The notes below the pieces were generated by a model. That model ran no database searches. It saw only the letters and a program-made list of their open reading frames with translations, and was not told the DNA's origin. Shown here piece by piece: positions 17,331-26,949 of a stretch of DNA of 64,000 bases (the stretch's first letter is position 1; each line of letters begins with the position of its first letter). Made by a program: the position numbers and the translations under genes. The stretch comes from Desertivirga brevis (GTDB lineage: Bacteria; Bacteroidota; Bacteroidia; Sphingobacteriales; Sphingobacteriaceae): assembly GCF_017355835.1 (NCBI RefSeq), contig NZ_JAFEWF010000001.1, positions 310,001-374,000 of the forward strand, written 5' to 3'.

Positions 17331-18947
17331 ATGAAATTGAATACAACAAATATCCTGTTTCTAACTTTGTTCGCTTTTTCATCTTGCAATGAAAAGCTAG
17401 AAACAAAACCCTCTGATTTTTTAAGCCCGGTTAATTATTATGAAACAGAGGCTCAACTAAATGCTGCATTAAATGGTGTTTATGATCCTTTAGGGCAGGA
17501 GGCTATGTACGGCAACGGCTTATTAACTTATCTTTCTTACGGAAATGATGAGGCGATATGGAGAGCCTCGGGCCAAACCACCGGCCCTATGGTGTATAAT
17601 TACGATCCTTCTGAAGCTAATATTGATAACCTGTGGACTGCCTTATATTATTGTATTAACCGGGCTAATGTACTGATCGAGAACATTGAAAAAGCTAATG
17701 CAAGCGACAGAGCAAAGGAGATCATCAGAGCCCAGGCATTGTTCCTCCGTGGATATTACTATTTCATGCTAGCTGACAACTGGGGTGCGGTTCCAATTAA
17801 ACTCAGTTCTACACAGTCTGCAAACGATGTGAACATTCCCTCGTCACCCGTAAGTGAGGTTTTCGCAAGGGCAGTTTCAGACATAGAAGCTGCGGAAGCT
17901 CTATTACCTACAGCATCGGAGTGGGGAGATAATTCGGCTGGCAGGATCTCAAAAAATACTGCAAGGGGAATTCTTGCGCGGGTTTATCTTACCATGGCAG
18001 GGGAACACCTGAAAGACACGGGTAAATATCAGGATGCCCTTAAGTGGTCGAAGAGGGTGATTGATTCAAGGGAAAGCTCATTAAATCCAGATTATTCACA
18101 GGTGTTCATCAATCATTGCCAGGATAAATACGACAATATCTACCGTGAATCAATGTGGGAGGTGGAGTTTTACGGAACAAAATCGGACATCTATGGTGAG
18201 GTGGGTTATAATGGCAACAGGAACGGTATTGCGTCGAACAACATAGACTTTCCGGGCTATGGATATGCCTTCTTATTTGCCACGGCAAAACTTTTCAATA
18301 AATATGAGTCAAGAGGAACCGGAGCTAATGAATCTTCACCGGACGAGAGGAGGGACTGGGCTATTGCTCCTTATACATGGAACGACAATACCAAAACGAA
18401 GGTAATGATGCCTTATAACGCTACGAGTCCCTACAATCGTTACCCGGGAAAATGGCGCAGGGATCTTGAAACTAATTTGCCCAGGAACAAGAACTACAGT
18501 GGTGTTAATTTTCCACTGCTTAGATACGCCGACGTTCTTTTAATGTATGCAGAATCTGAGTTTAGAGTTAATGGTGCCACTGCCGATGCATATAACGCAA
18601 TTAACCAGGTAAGAAGACGTGCTTACGGCAAGCTGAAACCTGGGGCATCTAATTTATCAGAAGCTGACCTATCTGGTTTAAGTGATGAGGCATTTTTTAA
18701 GGCTATTGTGGATGAACGGATGCGGGAGCTGGCATTTGAATGTTTGCGAACTCACGATCTCAAGCGATGGGGACTGCTAGTTAGTACGCTAAAAGAATTT
18801 GCCGCAGACATAAAGCAAAATGCACCTGCAAATCGAAAATTCTCATCAATAGTTGGTGATAATGTTCAGCCAAGACATTTCTACTATCCGATTCCCAGTA
18901 GGGAAATATCGTTGAATAAGGCTATAGAACAGAACAGCAATTGGTAA
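17331..18947 (+). CDS. SusD/RagB glycan-binding lipoprotein, first pair
   Basis: 538 aa. Lipoprotein signal with the lipobox ending FSSC (Cys19), so it is anchored at the cell surface. The SusD fold is shown by the helical N-terminal region (YYETEAQLNAALNGVYDPL), the TPR-like segment EIIRAQALFLRGYYYFMLADNWGAVPI near residues 125-160, and the C-terminal RLPxLRYADVLLMYAE-type block with RELAFECLRTHDLKRWG. It forms the lid of the neighbouring SusC and binds the glycan outside the cell. It starts 11 bp after the SusC stop. Confidence 0.95.
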   Translation: MKLNTTNILFLTLFAFSSCNEKLETKPSDFLSPVNYYETEAQLNAALNGVYDPLGQEAMYGNGLLTYLSYGNDEAIWRASGQTTGPMVYNYDPSEANIDNLWTALYYCINRANVLIENIEKANASDRAKEIIRAQALFLRGYYYFMLADNWGAVPIKLSSTQSANDVNIPSSPVSEVFARAVSDIEAAEALLPTASEWGDNSAGRISKNTARGILARVYLTMAGEHLKDTGKYQDALKWSKRVIDSRESSLNPDYSQVFINHCQDKYDNIYRESMWEVEFYGTKSDIYGEVGYNGNRNGIASNNIDFPGYGYAFLFATAKLFNKYESRGTGANESSPDERRDWAIAPYTWNDNTKTKVMMPYNATSPYNRYPGKWRRDLETNLPRNKNYSGVNFPLLRYADVLLMYAESEFRVNGATADAYNAINQVRRRAYGKLKPGASNLSEADLSGLSDEAFFKAIVDERMRELAFECLRTHDLKRWGLLVSTLKEFAADIKQNAPANRKFSSIVGDNVQPRHFYYPIPSREISLNKAIEQNSNW

Positions 18948-18959
18948 CCCTAAATTAAA

Positions 18960-19874
18960 ATGATGCTAAAAAACATTAAAATAATACTTGTTGGCTCCAT
19001 TGCCAGCTTGATACTTTCTTCTTGTGATAAAGATCTGTCTACCCCGGAGTTCGAGGTGTCAACAAGATCAACTACTTTCAAAAAAGGAGAACTGATAACG
19101 TTTAACATTTCAGGAAACCCTGACGTGATCCGCTTCTATTCAGGTGAGCAAGGTAAGAAATACGAATTCAGCCGCCGTGACAGTCTGAAGGGAAAGCTAC
19201 TACTACAATTCTCCACCTTTGCTCAAAATTCAGGATCGCAAGAGAATTCTCTTAAAATACTTTATTCCACAGATTTTAAGGGCGCCTATAACATAGCGGG
19301 GGTTCAGGCGGCAACATGGAATGATGTAACGTCAAAAGCAATACTTTCAAACGGTACCGACAATGTACCTTCCGGTCAAATTGATCTAACTAATATAGTA
19401 CCTGCAACTGGTCCCGTGTATTTTGCATTCAGGAAAAGAGACGAGCAAAGTGCAACTCAAAAACCCAGAGCATGGACTATTAGGTCCTTTCAATTAAACC
19501 TCCTTAATGAACAAGATAACTTTTCTTATCCTTTAACGGATTTGACAAATGCTGGCTGGACTGCAGTAGATGTTCTTAATTCTACATACCGATGGGCTAT
19601 AAACCTAACCGCAACATCACCAGCACTAAGCATTGGAGGTGGGAATATTAATACAGCTGCTAATGAGGATTGGGTGATAACCAAAGTTCTATATCCGAAT
19701 GCGATTAAACCAGATCCAGCAATACCTGTAAAAGGTGTGGATACTAAAGTAGAATCCTATTCATATTCCTTCGCAACCCCCGGGGTATATAAGCTGGCTT
19801 TTGTAGCATCAAACATGACACCTGACAAGCAAAAAGAGGTAGTAAAGGAACTTGAGCTAACGATAACAGATTAA
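18960..19874 (+). CDS. DUF5017-type surface glycan-binding lipoprotein (SusE-like)
   Basis: 304 aa. A lipoprotein signal ends in LILSSC (Cys22). The N-terminal part looks like an immunoglobulin-like domain (FEVSTRSTTFKKGELITFNISGNPDVIRFYSGEQG), which is what I expect of DUF5017 proteins; the rest is beta-rich. Such proteins sit after SusD and help to capture glycan at the surface. It is the last gene of unit A, 12 bp after SusD, and is followed by a strong terminator. The family name is by motif memory; the location and role are well supported by context. Confidence 0.75.
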   Translation: MMLKNIKIILVGSIASLILSSCDKDLSTPEFEVSTRSTTFKKGELITFNISGNPDVIRFYSGEQGKKYEFSRRDSLKGKLLLQFSTFAQNSGSQENSLKILYSTDFKGAYNIAGVQAATWNDVTSKAILSNGTDNVPSGQIDLTNIVPATGPVYFAFRKRDEQSATQKPRAWTIRSFQLNLLNEQDNFSYPLTDLTNAGWTAVDVLNSTYRWAINLTATSPALSIGGGNINTAANEDWVITKVLYPNAIKPDPAIPVKGVDTKVESYSYSFATPGVYKLAFVASNMTPDKQKEVVKELELTITD

Positions 19875-19909
19875 AAGAGCCTTTTTTTAATTAATATATT
19901 GTTGATCCA

Positions 19910-19935
19910 AAGCCACTTTTCGAAGTGGCTTTTTT
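19910..19935 (+). terminator. Rho-independent terminator with TTCG loop after PUL unit A
   Basis: AAGCCACTT (19910-19918), loop TTCG, and AAGTGGCTT (19923-19931), then a T-run. A 9-bp stem with a TTCG (UUCG in RNA) tetraloop is a very stable hairpin. The BLUF gene converges on it from the other side. Confidence 0.9.
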
Positions 19936-19945
19936 GTTTTAGAAT

Positions 19946-20374
19946 TTAACGCAATAGATTAAACTCGGCCTTTTCATCTTTCTTTCCCCTTAGAAGATTA
20001 AAAAGGCTGACAAGATCAAAAGCACCGGGGCTTCCCGGTTTGTAGATATCTTTATATCCCGGTTCCTTAGCTATTTCTTCTGGGGATGGTGTTCTGAAGC
20101 TCATTGACCAGCCAGGAAACAACCGCCTTTCTATGTGTCCCTCTTTTAAAATTGACAAATTATGATGCCGTTTATCCTGCTTTATTTTTTCGAATACCGC
20201 TTTTATTAATATTTCATCTCCTTCCACCAATTGAAGGAATTTATTATCAAAATATACCAACATACCTGTAATGTTAGTTTCTTGATTGTGTCTTTGTGAA
20301 CTTGTCAGAATAGATTTAAGAGAAGCATGATCCATGTTTCCTTTTGCCTGACTCCTATAAATGAGATAGTACAT
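19946..20374 (-). CDS. BLUF domain blue-light sensor
   Basis: 142 aa from the ATG at 20374 (MYYLIYRSQ); an upstream ATG would add 12 residues before the first beta-strand. The flavin-binding residues are all in the right spacing compared with AppA Tyr21/Asn45/Gln63/Trp104/Met106: Tyr6, Asn30, Gln48, Trp89 and Met91. It is therefore very likely a functional FAD-binding blue-light sensor. There is no fused output domain; residues 95-142 are a short helical C-terminal extension. It is oriented against the PUL genes that surround it. The signalling partner is unknown. Confidence 0.93.
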   Translation of the reverse strand: MYYLIYRSQAKGNMDHASLKSILTSSQRHNQETNITGMLVYFDNKFLQLVEGDEILIKAVFEKIKQDKRHHNLSILKEGHIERRLFPGWSMSFRTPSPEEIAKEPGYKDIYKPGSPGAFDLVSLFNLLRGKKDEKAEFNLLR

Positions 20375-20531
20375 GATGGTTAGTCGATTGAAAGCTATTG
20401 AATTTCCCAAGGGGAAGTTATCATGTCTAACAAGGTTCTTTTCTGCCTGTTTTAAGATACCCTTATAAAATTTGATGAAATAAATGAACTGATTTTTTAA
20501 AATGAGGTTATAGTCTCATTTTCAAGAAATC

Positions 20532-20597
20532 AGCAACATCTGCTCAAGTTTCTGCAACCTTCACAATAGCTTGCAAAGCTGCATTTATACATTTTTG
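20532..20597 (+). promoter_or_regulatory. Putative HTCS operator and promoter, PUL unit B
   Basis: AGCAACATCTGCTCAAG (20532-20548) and TGCAACCTTCACAATAG (20553-20569) are imperfect direct repeats with 21-bp spacing. A -7-like box TACATTTTTG (one T longer than TAnnTTTG) follows at 20588-20597. The T9SS beta-helix gene starts at 20787, leaving a leader of about 185 bases. The 412-bp region between BLUF and that gene holds no other feature I can support. Confidence 0.6.
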
Positions 20598-20786
20598 TTG
20601 CGGGCTCCATAGGTCCCAAAACAATACTAACCATTTAAACAGACTGAGAATATGAAAAAGGACCTTCACTTTCCTCTAAGCGGCCCTGCCATGCTCTACT
20701 TTATAAGTTTCTGGATCCAAAAGCAGATATAAGACATCCTGACAATATCAATCTCTTTACTACCCAATACTCTAATAATAAATTAT

Positions 20787-23768
20787 ATGAAAAACTTACT
20801 TTTACTCATTTCACTTCTATTTGTACTCTCCTCCAAAGCCCAAACTAAGTACTATGTCTCTTTAACAGGAAATGACCAATCTAACGATGGTAAAACGCCA
20901 GATTCCCCCTGGCAAACTATTGAAAAAGTTAATGAGATGATGGGCAGTTTTAACCCGGGAGACTCGGTGCTATTTAAACGGAATGAAGAATTCAAAGGGG
21001 AACTGGTGATCACTAAGTCAGGAACTTCGGGTGCTAGAATAAATTTCGGAAGTTATGGTAATGGCAATAAGGCTATAATAAATGGTGCTATACCTCTTAC
21101 TACCTGGTCGGAGATGCCTGGAAATATTTGGGCAACTACTTACTCAGGTTCACTTACAACTTTAAATAATTTACTGGCTGCCGATGTTAGTCAGCAAATA
21201 GGACGATGGCCTAATCCGAATGCAACTAACACGGGTTATAACTCTGTAGATGCATTTGTAGGGAATACGCAGTTAACTGACGCGGCCTTAGCTGGTCAGA
21301 ATTTTTCTGGCGCTACCGCGGTTGTTAGAGTGCGTCTATTCATCCTTAATAAGGCATCCATAATATCCCAATCAGGTTCTACACTTACATTTTCAGGTGT
21401 TGGTACTAACTATACCATGACAGCTGGGGATGGTTACTTCATTCAAAACCATATCTCTACCCTGGATCAGCAGGGAGAGTGGTGCTTCGATCCTGCTACC
21501 AAAAAAATTTACATCTATTCAACCACCGATCCAAATACTATTAAAACTGAGATACCCTTTAAAAACAATACTTTAAGTGGAAACAACATCAGCAACGTCA
21601 GTATAACCGATCTTAAGTTTATTAACGCCAACTCGTATGGAATTAAGATTGAGAACTCCAACGGGGTTAAAATTTCAAATTGCGAATTCTTCAACTCGCA
21701 TAATGCAATCTATTTGAATACTATTCAAAACTCGGAGGTAGATCATAATACTATCAGGAATACCAATAATAACGCTATATGGATAGCAGGCAGCTTTTAC
21801 AACTGTAACTACAATACTATTCTAAATACAGCGCTTCGTCCAGGTATGGGAGATCCAAATAATAACCAGTACAATGCTATTAATATGGTCGGAACGGATG
21901 CTTTGGTAAAAGGTAATCGCATCGATAAAGTTGGCTATTGTGGGATCAGATTTGAGGGAAGCCGATTAACTTTACAAAACAATGTTATTAATGAGTTTGC
22001 ACTAACCAAAGCAGACGTGGGTGGGATATATTCGTTCAAAGGTTTTGCACCAGTAGGTTACGGATATGGCAATAATGTTATTACAGGGAACATTATAAGC
22101 AATGGCAAACCTAATCTCTATGGAACAAGGGCCATACCTGTAAATACAAATTATGCTGTCGGTATTTATCTGGATCAAAGCACATTGAACAATACAGTGG
22201 CAAGCAATACTGTATATAACTGTAACAGTGCCGGTTTTATGATAAACGAAGGGGCTAACAATCATGTAGTCCGCGACAATGTATTCTATAATAACATGTT
22301 TGGCTTTGCATATTTCCCTACTTCCACCAGCGCAAAGAATTTAACAGTGAAAAATAATATATGGTTCAGTAAGCACCCCTCGCAAATTCCCGGGATGTCG
22401 CAGGCTACAAACCTGGATTATATGAAAAACTTTGGCAATATAGACAGCAATTATTATGCTCAACCTTTTGAGCCAGACAGTACACTAATTCAAACTAATG
22501 AAAATTATTCGACCAGGATCAATAAGGTTTACTCGTTACAAGATTGGAGGAAGCTAGGTTATGATATAAATTCATATCTTTCGGTTTATAAGATTGCGCC
22601 TTACTCGATCACAAGCTCAGGCTCGAATACGATTACAAATAGTGCTTTCGGAACCGGAATTACCGGTTGGACTTTAACTCCCTCAAGCGGTAACTTTACT
22701 CCCGTTTATGACAATAATAATGTTTTAGACGGCGGCAGCCTGAAACTGACAACAGTAGGAGCCACCGGCCCAAATACATCCAGAGTAGCAACGGCTATTG
22801 GGAATGTGGAATATGGCAAATTCTACCAGGTTACATTTTCAATAAAGGGAACTACTGATACCTCGAGGTTAAAGGTTACACTTTTTGCAGGGCAACCGGT
22901 TGCAAAGTACCGTTACGTGAAAACAAGTATACAACGGAAGGAGGTGACACTTACTTTCACTCCTGTAGCCAGTATTAATAATGTCACACTGCAATTAACC
23001 CTTAATGATCCAGGCAACCAGATATGGATTGATAATGTCATGTTTAAACCTTTAACCACAATCAACACTGATCCTGATGATCATTTGGTATTTCATGTAA
23101 ACGATGAAGCTAATTCTAAACTTATAAATCTTGGAGCTACCGCGTATCAGGATGCAAAAGGAAACGGATATACTGGAACTATTTCTCTTCCGCCATATTC
23201 ATCAATAGTACTAATAAAATCAAATACTGTTCTTCCTCTCAGGATGACCAAGTTTTACGGCTCGGCCAACGGATGTGATGCGAATCTTAACTGGACTACG
23301 GAAAATGTGCAAAGAGTTGAAGGGTTTGAGGTGGAGAGCAGTAACAATGGGAAGGATTTTCGTAGATTGAGCTTTATCAATGCGAACAAGACGGGAACAT
23401 ATGATATACTGTTGAATCAGGTAGACAACAGATCTTACTACAGATTAAAGATAATTGATTCAGACGGAACTAGTCGCTTCAGTGAGGTTATTAACATCCA
23501 GACAGTTTGTAAAAGACAAGGACTAACAATTTATCCTAATCCCGTTAAGTCAGAAGCTGTTGCTGTGATTCCACCTCCTGTTGGTTCCAAAGTACTTTAT
23601 AAGATCCTGAACTCAGCTGGCCAGGTTTTGGTAGCTAAGGAAATAAACCTGACAAAGGGCACCAATTTTTTTAATCTGGATACTTCAACATTACAAACAG
23701 GTCATTATGTATTCTTCGTTCAGCAGCCTGGGAGTTCCGGTCTCTCTACATCGTTTATAAAGCATTAA
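20787..23768 (+). CDS. T9SS-secreted right-handed beta-helix protein (polysaccharide lyase-like)
   Basis: 993 aa. Signal peptide (KNLLLLISLLFVLSSKAQ). Residues about 20-560 are a parallel beta-helix with many N-rich turns (GIKIENSNGVKISNCEFFNSHNAIYLNT), as in pectate lyases and related CAZymes. Residues about 610-755 look like a carbohydrate-binding jelly roll (ITGWTLTPSSGNFTPVYDNNNVLDGGSLKLTT...IWIDNVMFKP). The last 80 residues are a type A T9SS sorting domain (LTIYPNPVKSE ... GHYVFFVQQ), so it is exported by type IX secretion to the surface or medium. It is a single-gene unit B. The exact lyase or hydrolase family cannot be fixed by eye. Confidence 0.82.
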   Translation: MKNLLLLISLLFVLSSKAQTKYYVSLTGNDQSNDGKTPDSPWQTIEKVNEMMGSFNPGDSVLFKRNEEFKGELVITKSGTSGARINFGSYGNGNKAIINGAIPLTTWSEMPGNIWATTYSGSLTTLNNLLAADVSQQIGRWPNPNATNTGYNSVDAFVGNTQLTDAALAGQNFSGATAVVRVRLFILNKASIISQSGSTLTFSGVGTNYTMTAGDGYFIQNHISTLDQQGEWCFDPATKKIYIYSTTDPNTIKTEIPFKNNTLSGNNISNVSITDLKFINANSYGIKIENSNGVKISNCEFFNSHNAIYLNTIQNSEVDHNTIRNTNNNAIWIAGSFYNCNYNTILNTALRPGMGDPNNNQYNAINMVGTDALVKGNRIDKVGYCGIRFEGSRLTLQNNVINEFALTKADVGGIYSFKGFAPVGYGYGNNVITGNIISNGKPNLYGTRAIPVNTNYAVGIYLDQSTLNNTVASNTVYNCNSAGFMINEGANNHVVRDNVFYNNMFGFAYFPTSTSAKNLTVKNNIWFSKHPSQIPGMSQATNLDYMKNFGNIDSNYYAQPFEPDSTLIQTNENYSTRINKVYSLQDWRKLGYDINSYLSVYKIAPYSITSSGSNTITNSAFGTGITGWTLTPSSGNFTPVYDNNNVLDGGSLKLTTVGATGPNTSRVATAIGNVEYGKFYQVTFSIKGTTDTSRLKVTLFAGQPVAKYRYVKTSIQRKEVTLTFTPVASINNVTLQLTLNDPGNQIWIDNVMFKPLTTINTDPDDHLVFHVNDEANSKLINLGATAYQDAKGNGYTGTISLPPYSSIVLIKSNTVLPLRMTKFYGSANGCDANLNWTTENVQRVEGFEVESSNNGKDFRRLSFINANKTGTYDILLNQVDNRSYYRLKIIDSDGTSRFSEVINIQTVCKRQGLTIYPNPVKSEAVAVIPPPVGSKVLYKILNSAGQVLVAKEINLTKGTNFFNLDTSTLQTGHYVFFVQQPGSSGLSTSFIKH

Positions 23769-23827
23769 GTTCAATTTTGACCTGCAAACTCAGCAAGACC
23801 CACTAGAAAGTTTTAAATATCGCTTTC

Positions 23828-23894
23828 TGCATCAATAAGAAAGGTATTTGCAACATTCGCATAAGGAAAAACACTGCAGGAGAGCTTAATTTTA
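23828..23894 (+). promoter_or_regulatory. Putative HTCS operator and promoter, PUL unit C
   Basis: TGCATCAATAAG... starting at 23828 and TGCAACATTCGCATAAG at 23849-23865 are 21 bp apart. The -7-like box TAATTTTA (seven of eight match) is at 23887-23894. SusC starts at 23946, so the leader is about 50 bases. Confidence 0.6.
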
Positions 23895-23945
23895 CACCAT
23901 AGATCTCAGCTGGGTCTTTACATTAACCAAGTAAACTAACGAATT

Positions 23946-26930
23946 ATGTCAGGTAAAATAAGTGTGATAGCGTTATCCGTCTTATGTACACTATCCGGAA
24001 TAACGGCTGCAATAGCAATGCCTAACAGTGTTCCTATTGGCTCTGTGAACACAAAACAAATTGGAATTACGGGCAAAATAACAGACAAAAAAGGTGAGCC
24101 TCTGATAGGGGTTACTATAAAAGAAAAAGGAAGCAAAACCGGTGCAAGTACAGATGTAAACGGCAACTTCAAATTGCAAGTATCTTCTGCAAGCAGTATA
24201 CTGGTGATCTCTTATATAGGCTATAAAACTCTTGAATATCCGTTAAATAGCCGCACAACGCTAAGTATTATTCTAGATGAGGATTCTAAATCCCTCGACG
24301 AGGTAGTTGTGGTAGGATACGGAACTCAGAAAAAGAGCGATTTTACGGGTGCGGTTTCATCTGTTACCTCAAAAACTATCTCAGAAACTCCTGTGGCGTC
24401 GGCGGCACAAGCTATCCAGGGAAGGGTTGCAGGGGTAGACGTAACTAATAACAGTGGACGCCCGGGAGATGCAGCCACCATTAGGATTCGTGGGAACCGG
24501 TCTATAACAGCGGGCAATAATCCTCTCTACGTGATTGATGGTATTCCAATGTCGGGGAGTATAAATACTGTAAACCCTGCGGATATCGAATCTATGGAAA
24601 TTCTTAAAGACGCATCAGCAACTGCTATCTATGGTTCAAGAGGAGCCAATGGCGTAATATTGATCACTACAAAAAGAGGTACGGGAGACCGCCCCGTTAT
24701 CAGCTATGACCCATATTATGGTTTTACCGACAGGATCGGATCGATCAATATGCTGAGCGCCAATGAATATGCCTCTTACCGTCAATCAACGGGTGCGAGC
24801 CTGGAGCCCTATCAACAAACTGCTCTTAATGAGAACTTTTCAACCGATTGGCAAAGTCCATTATTTCAGCAGGGTTATCGACAGAACCATCCAGTTAGTG
24901 TAAGGGGTGCATCAGGAAAAACGAAATATCTTGTTTCCGGGGAGTATTTCAACGAGAAGGGTGTGGTAAAGAAATCTGATTATACAAGGTACGGGTTTCG
25001 CGCTAACCTGGATCAGGAAGTTGGGAAAAAAGTAAAACTAGGCGTATCTTCATTCCTTTCTTATGCCGTTCAAAATTACGGTATCATTCCTAATAATGTA
25101 TATCTCCAAAATGTACTTATCCTAGATCCATTAAGTAACCCTTTTAATGTTGACGGTACTGTTAACGTTGCACCTGATAACCAAACAATTAAAAAGAACC
25201 CCTATACAGACCTTAACAGCGTTACGGCCGACCGGAGAAAAAGCTACCGGGTATTTGCCAGTGCTTACGGTGAGTACCAGATCGCCAAAGGGCTTAGTTA
25301 TCGACTTAATGCAGGTGTGGATAATACCAACAACAAAAATGGTACATATAATAGCGTCTTAAGCAATAACAATGGGCTTGCAACGGCAGGAATCAGTAAT
25401 GGATCAGCTCTGGCATACACCGTTGAAAATCTTCTGAATTTCAAAAGGGATTTAAATGGGCATTCAATAAGCGCTACAGGCCTGTTTTCTATTCAAAGCG
25501 ATTTCAACGAAACATCAAGCACATCGGGCAGAGGAATACCTTACGACAGCCAGTTGTATCATAATATAGGTACTGCAACGGAAATTTCAGCGGTAGCTAG
25601 TGACTACTCAAAAACCTCTTTGATGTCTTATATGGGCCGTCTTAATTATAGTTATAAAAGTCGCTACCTCGCAACTCTCACAATGAGGGCGGATGGCTCC
25701 TCGAGATTAGCTCCCGGAAGAAAATGGGGATATTTTCCTTCCGTAGCATTGGGTTGGAGACTTATTGAGGAACCATTTTTGAAAGATATTACATTGATAT
25801 CAGAACTAAAGCTTCGTGGAAGCTATGGTGTTAGTGGGAATACAGGGATCAACCCGTATTCAACACAAGGTTCCCTGTCAAAAACAGTTTATGCCTGGGA
25901 TGAGAATGCCGGCTATGGTTACTCTCCATCAGCCCTGGCTAATGGAAGTTTAAGCTGGGAAAAAACAGCAAGTTCAAATATAGGCCTTGATTTTGGCTTT
26001 CTAAAGAACCGCATTAGCGGTAGTGTAGAGGTTTATGAGCAAAACACATCCGACCTTTTACTAAATCGTGCGATTCCGGCATGGACCGGATTCAGCAGTG
26101 TTCTAGAAAATGTTGGTAAGACCAGGAACCGGGGGATAGAGCTAAGTGTTTCAGGAACTCCGGTGTCGGGAAAATATTTCAGATGGAGCATTGATGCAAA
26201 CGCCTATGCAAACCGCGAGTCTATCATTGCCCTTAACAGTGGTATTACAAATGACATTGGTAACGGATGGTTTACTGGTAAGCCTATTAAAGTATGGTAC
26301 GACTACCAAAAGAACGGAATTTGGCAAAGTTCAGAAGTAGAAACGGCAAAAAAATATAATGCTGTTCCAGGAGATGTAAAACTTGTTGACCTCAATAATG
26401 ATGAAAAGATAAATGCTGATTTTGACCGAAAAATTGTAGGAAACCCTCGGCCAAAATGGGGTGGAGGTGTAACCAACAGGTTTAGCTATCGAGGTGCAGA
26501 CCTTTCCTTTTTTGTCTATATCCGTCAGGGGCAAACCATTTACAGTCAAATTCATGAAAGGCTGAATACCGGTTTCTATATGTATAACAACTTGAATGTA
26601 AACTATTGGACTCCTCAGAACAATTCGAATGAATTTCCTAGACCAACAGTTTCTGGAACTACAGGCATAAAACCTCCACTGTATTATTTCGATGGTTCTT
26701 TTATTCGCCTTCAAAATGTTTCCTTGGGATACAGTTTACCAAAATCCATAATCGGTAAATCCTCCATTAGCAACGCGCGGATCTATGTAACCGGTAATAA
26801 CCTTTGGACAATAATGAATAAGAAAATCCCTGGATACGATCTCGATCCAGAAACGTCCACTGGAGAAATAACACTTGACAATGTTTTATCTACACGGCTT
26901 ATCATGCTTGGTTTAAACCTTACTTTTTAA
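23946..26930 (+). CDS. SusC/RagA TonB-linked outer-membrane protein, second pair
   Basis: 994 aa. Signal peptide to about residue 24 (SVLCTLSGITAAIA). Carboxypeptidase-regulatory-like domain at about 38-115 (GKITDKKGEPLIGVTIKEKG), the VVVVGYGTQKKSDFTGAV segment, plug domain to about 235 (RSITAGNNPLYVIDGIPM), then the beta-barrel. It differs clearly in sequence from the first SusC, so the two pairs probably import different fragments. First gene of unit C, which continues through SusD, SGNH esterase, GH29 and the GH67-like gene. Confidence 0.95.
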   Translation: MSGKISVIALSVLCTLSGITAAIAMPNSVPIGSVNTKQIGITGKITDKKGEPLIGVTIKEKGSKTGASTDVNGNFKLQVSSASSILVISYIGYKTLEYPLNSRTTLSIILDEDSKSLDEVVVVGYGTQKKSDFTGAVSSVTSKTISETPVASAAQAIQGRVAGVDVTNNSGRPGDAATIRIRGNRSITAGNNPLYVIDGIPMSGSINTVNPADIESMEILKDASATAIYGSRGANGVILITTKRGTGDRPVISYDPYYGFTDRIGSINMLSANEYASYRQSTGASLEPYQQTALNENFSTDWQSPLFQQGYRQNHPVSVRGASGKTKYLVSGEYFNEKGVVKKSDYTRYGFRANLDQEVGKKVKLGVSSFLSYAVQNYGIIPNNVYLQNVLILDPLSNPFNVDGTVNVAPDNQTIKKNPYTDLNSVTADRRKSYRVFASAYGEYQIAKGLSYRLNAGVDNTNNKNGTYNSVLSNNNGLATAGISNGSALAYTVENLLNFKRDLNGHSISATGLFSIQSDFNETSSTSGRGIPYDSQLYHNIGTATEISAVASDYSKTSLMSYMGRLNYSYKSRYLATLTMRADGSSRLAPGRKWGYFPSVALGWRLIEEPFLKDITLISELKLRGSYGVSGNTGINPYSTQGSLSKTVYAWDENAGYGYSPSALANGSLSWEKTASSNIGLDFGFLKNRISGSVEVYEQNTSDLLLNRAIPAWTGFSSVLENVGKTRNRGIELSVSGTPVSGKYFRWSIDANAYANRESIIALNSGITNDIGNGWFTGKPIKVWYDYQKNGIWQSSEVETAKKYNAVPGDVKLVDLNNDEKINADFDRKIVGNPRPKWGGGVTNRFSYRGADLSFFVYIRQGQTIYSQIHERLNTGFYMYNNLNVNYWTPQNNSNEFPRPTVSGTTGIKPPLYYFDGSFIRLQNVSLGYSLPKSIIGKSSISNARIYVTGNNLWTIMNKKIPGYDLDPETSTGEITLDNVLSTRLIMLGLNLTF

Positions 26931-26949
26931 CCAGTTAAAGGAATTAATT

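Noticed and set aside
20653..20733. 26-codon open frame upstream of the T9SS gene
   Set aside because: Too short, no ribosome site, and lies in the leader of the next gene.
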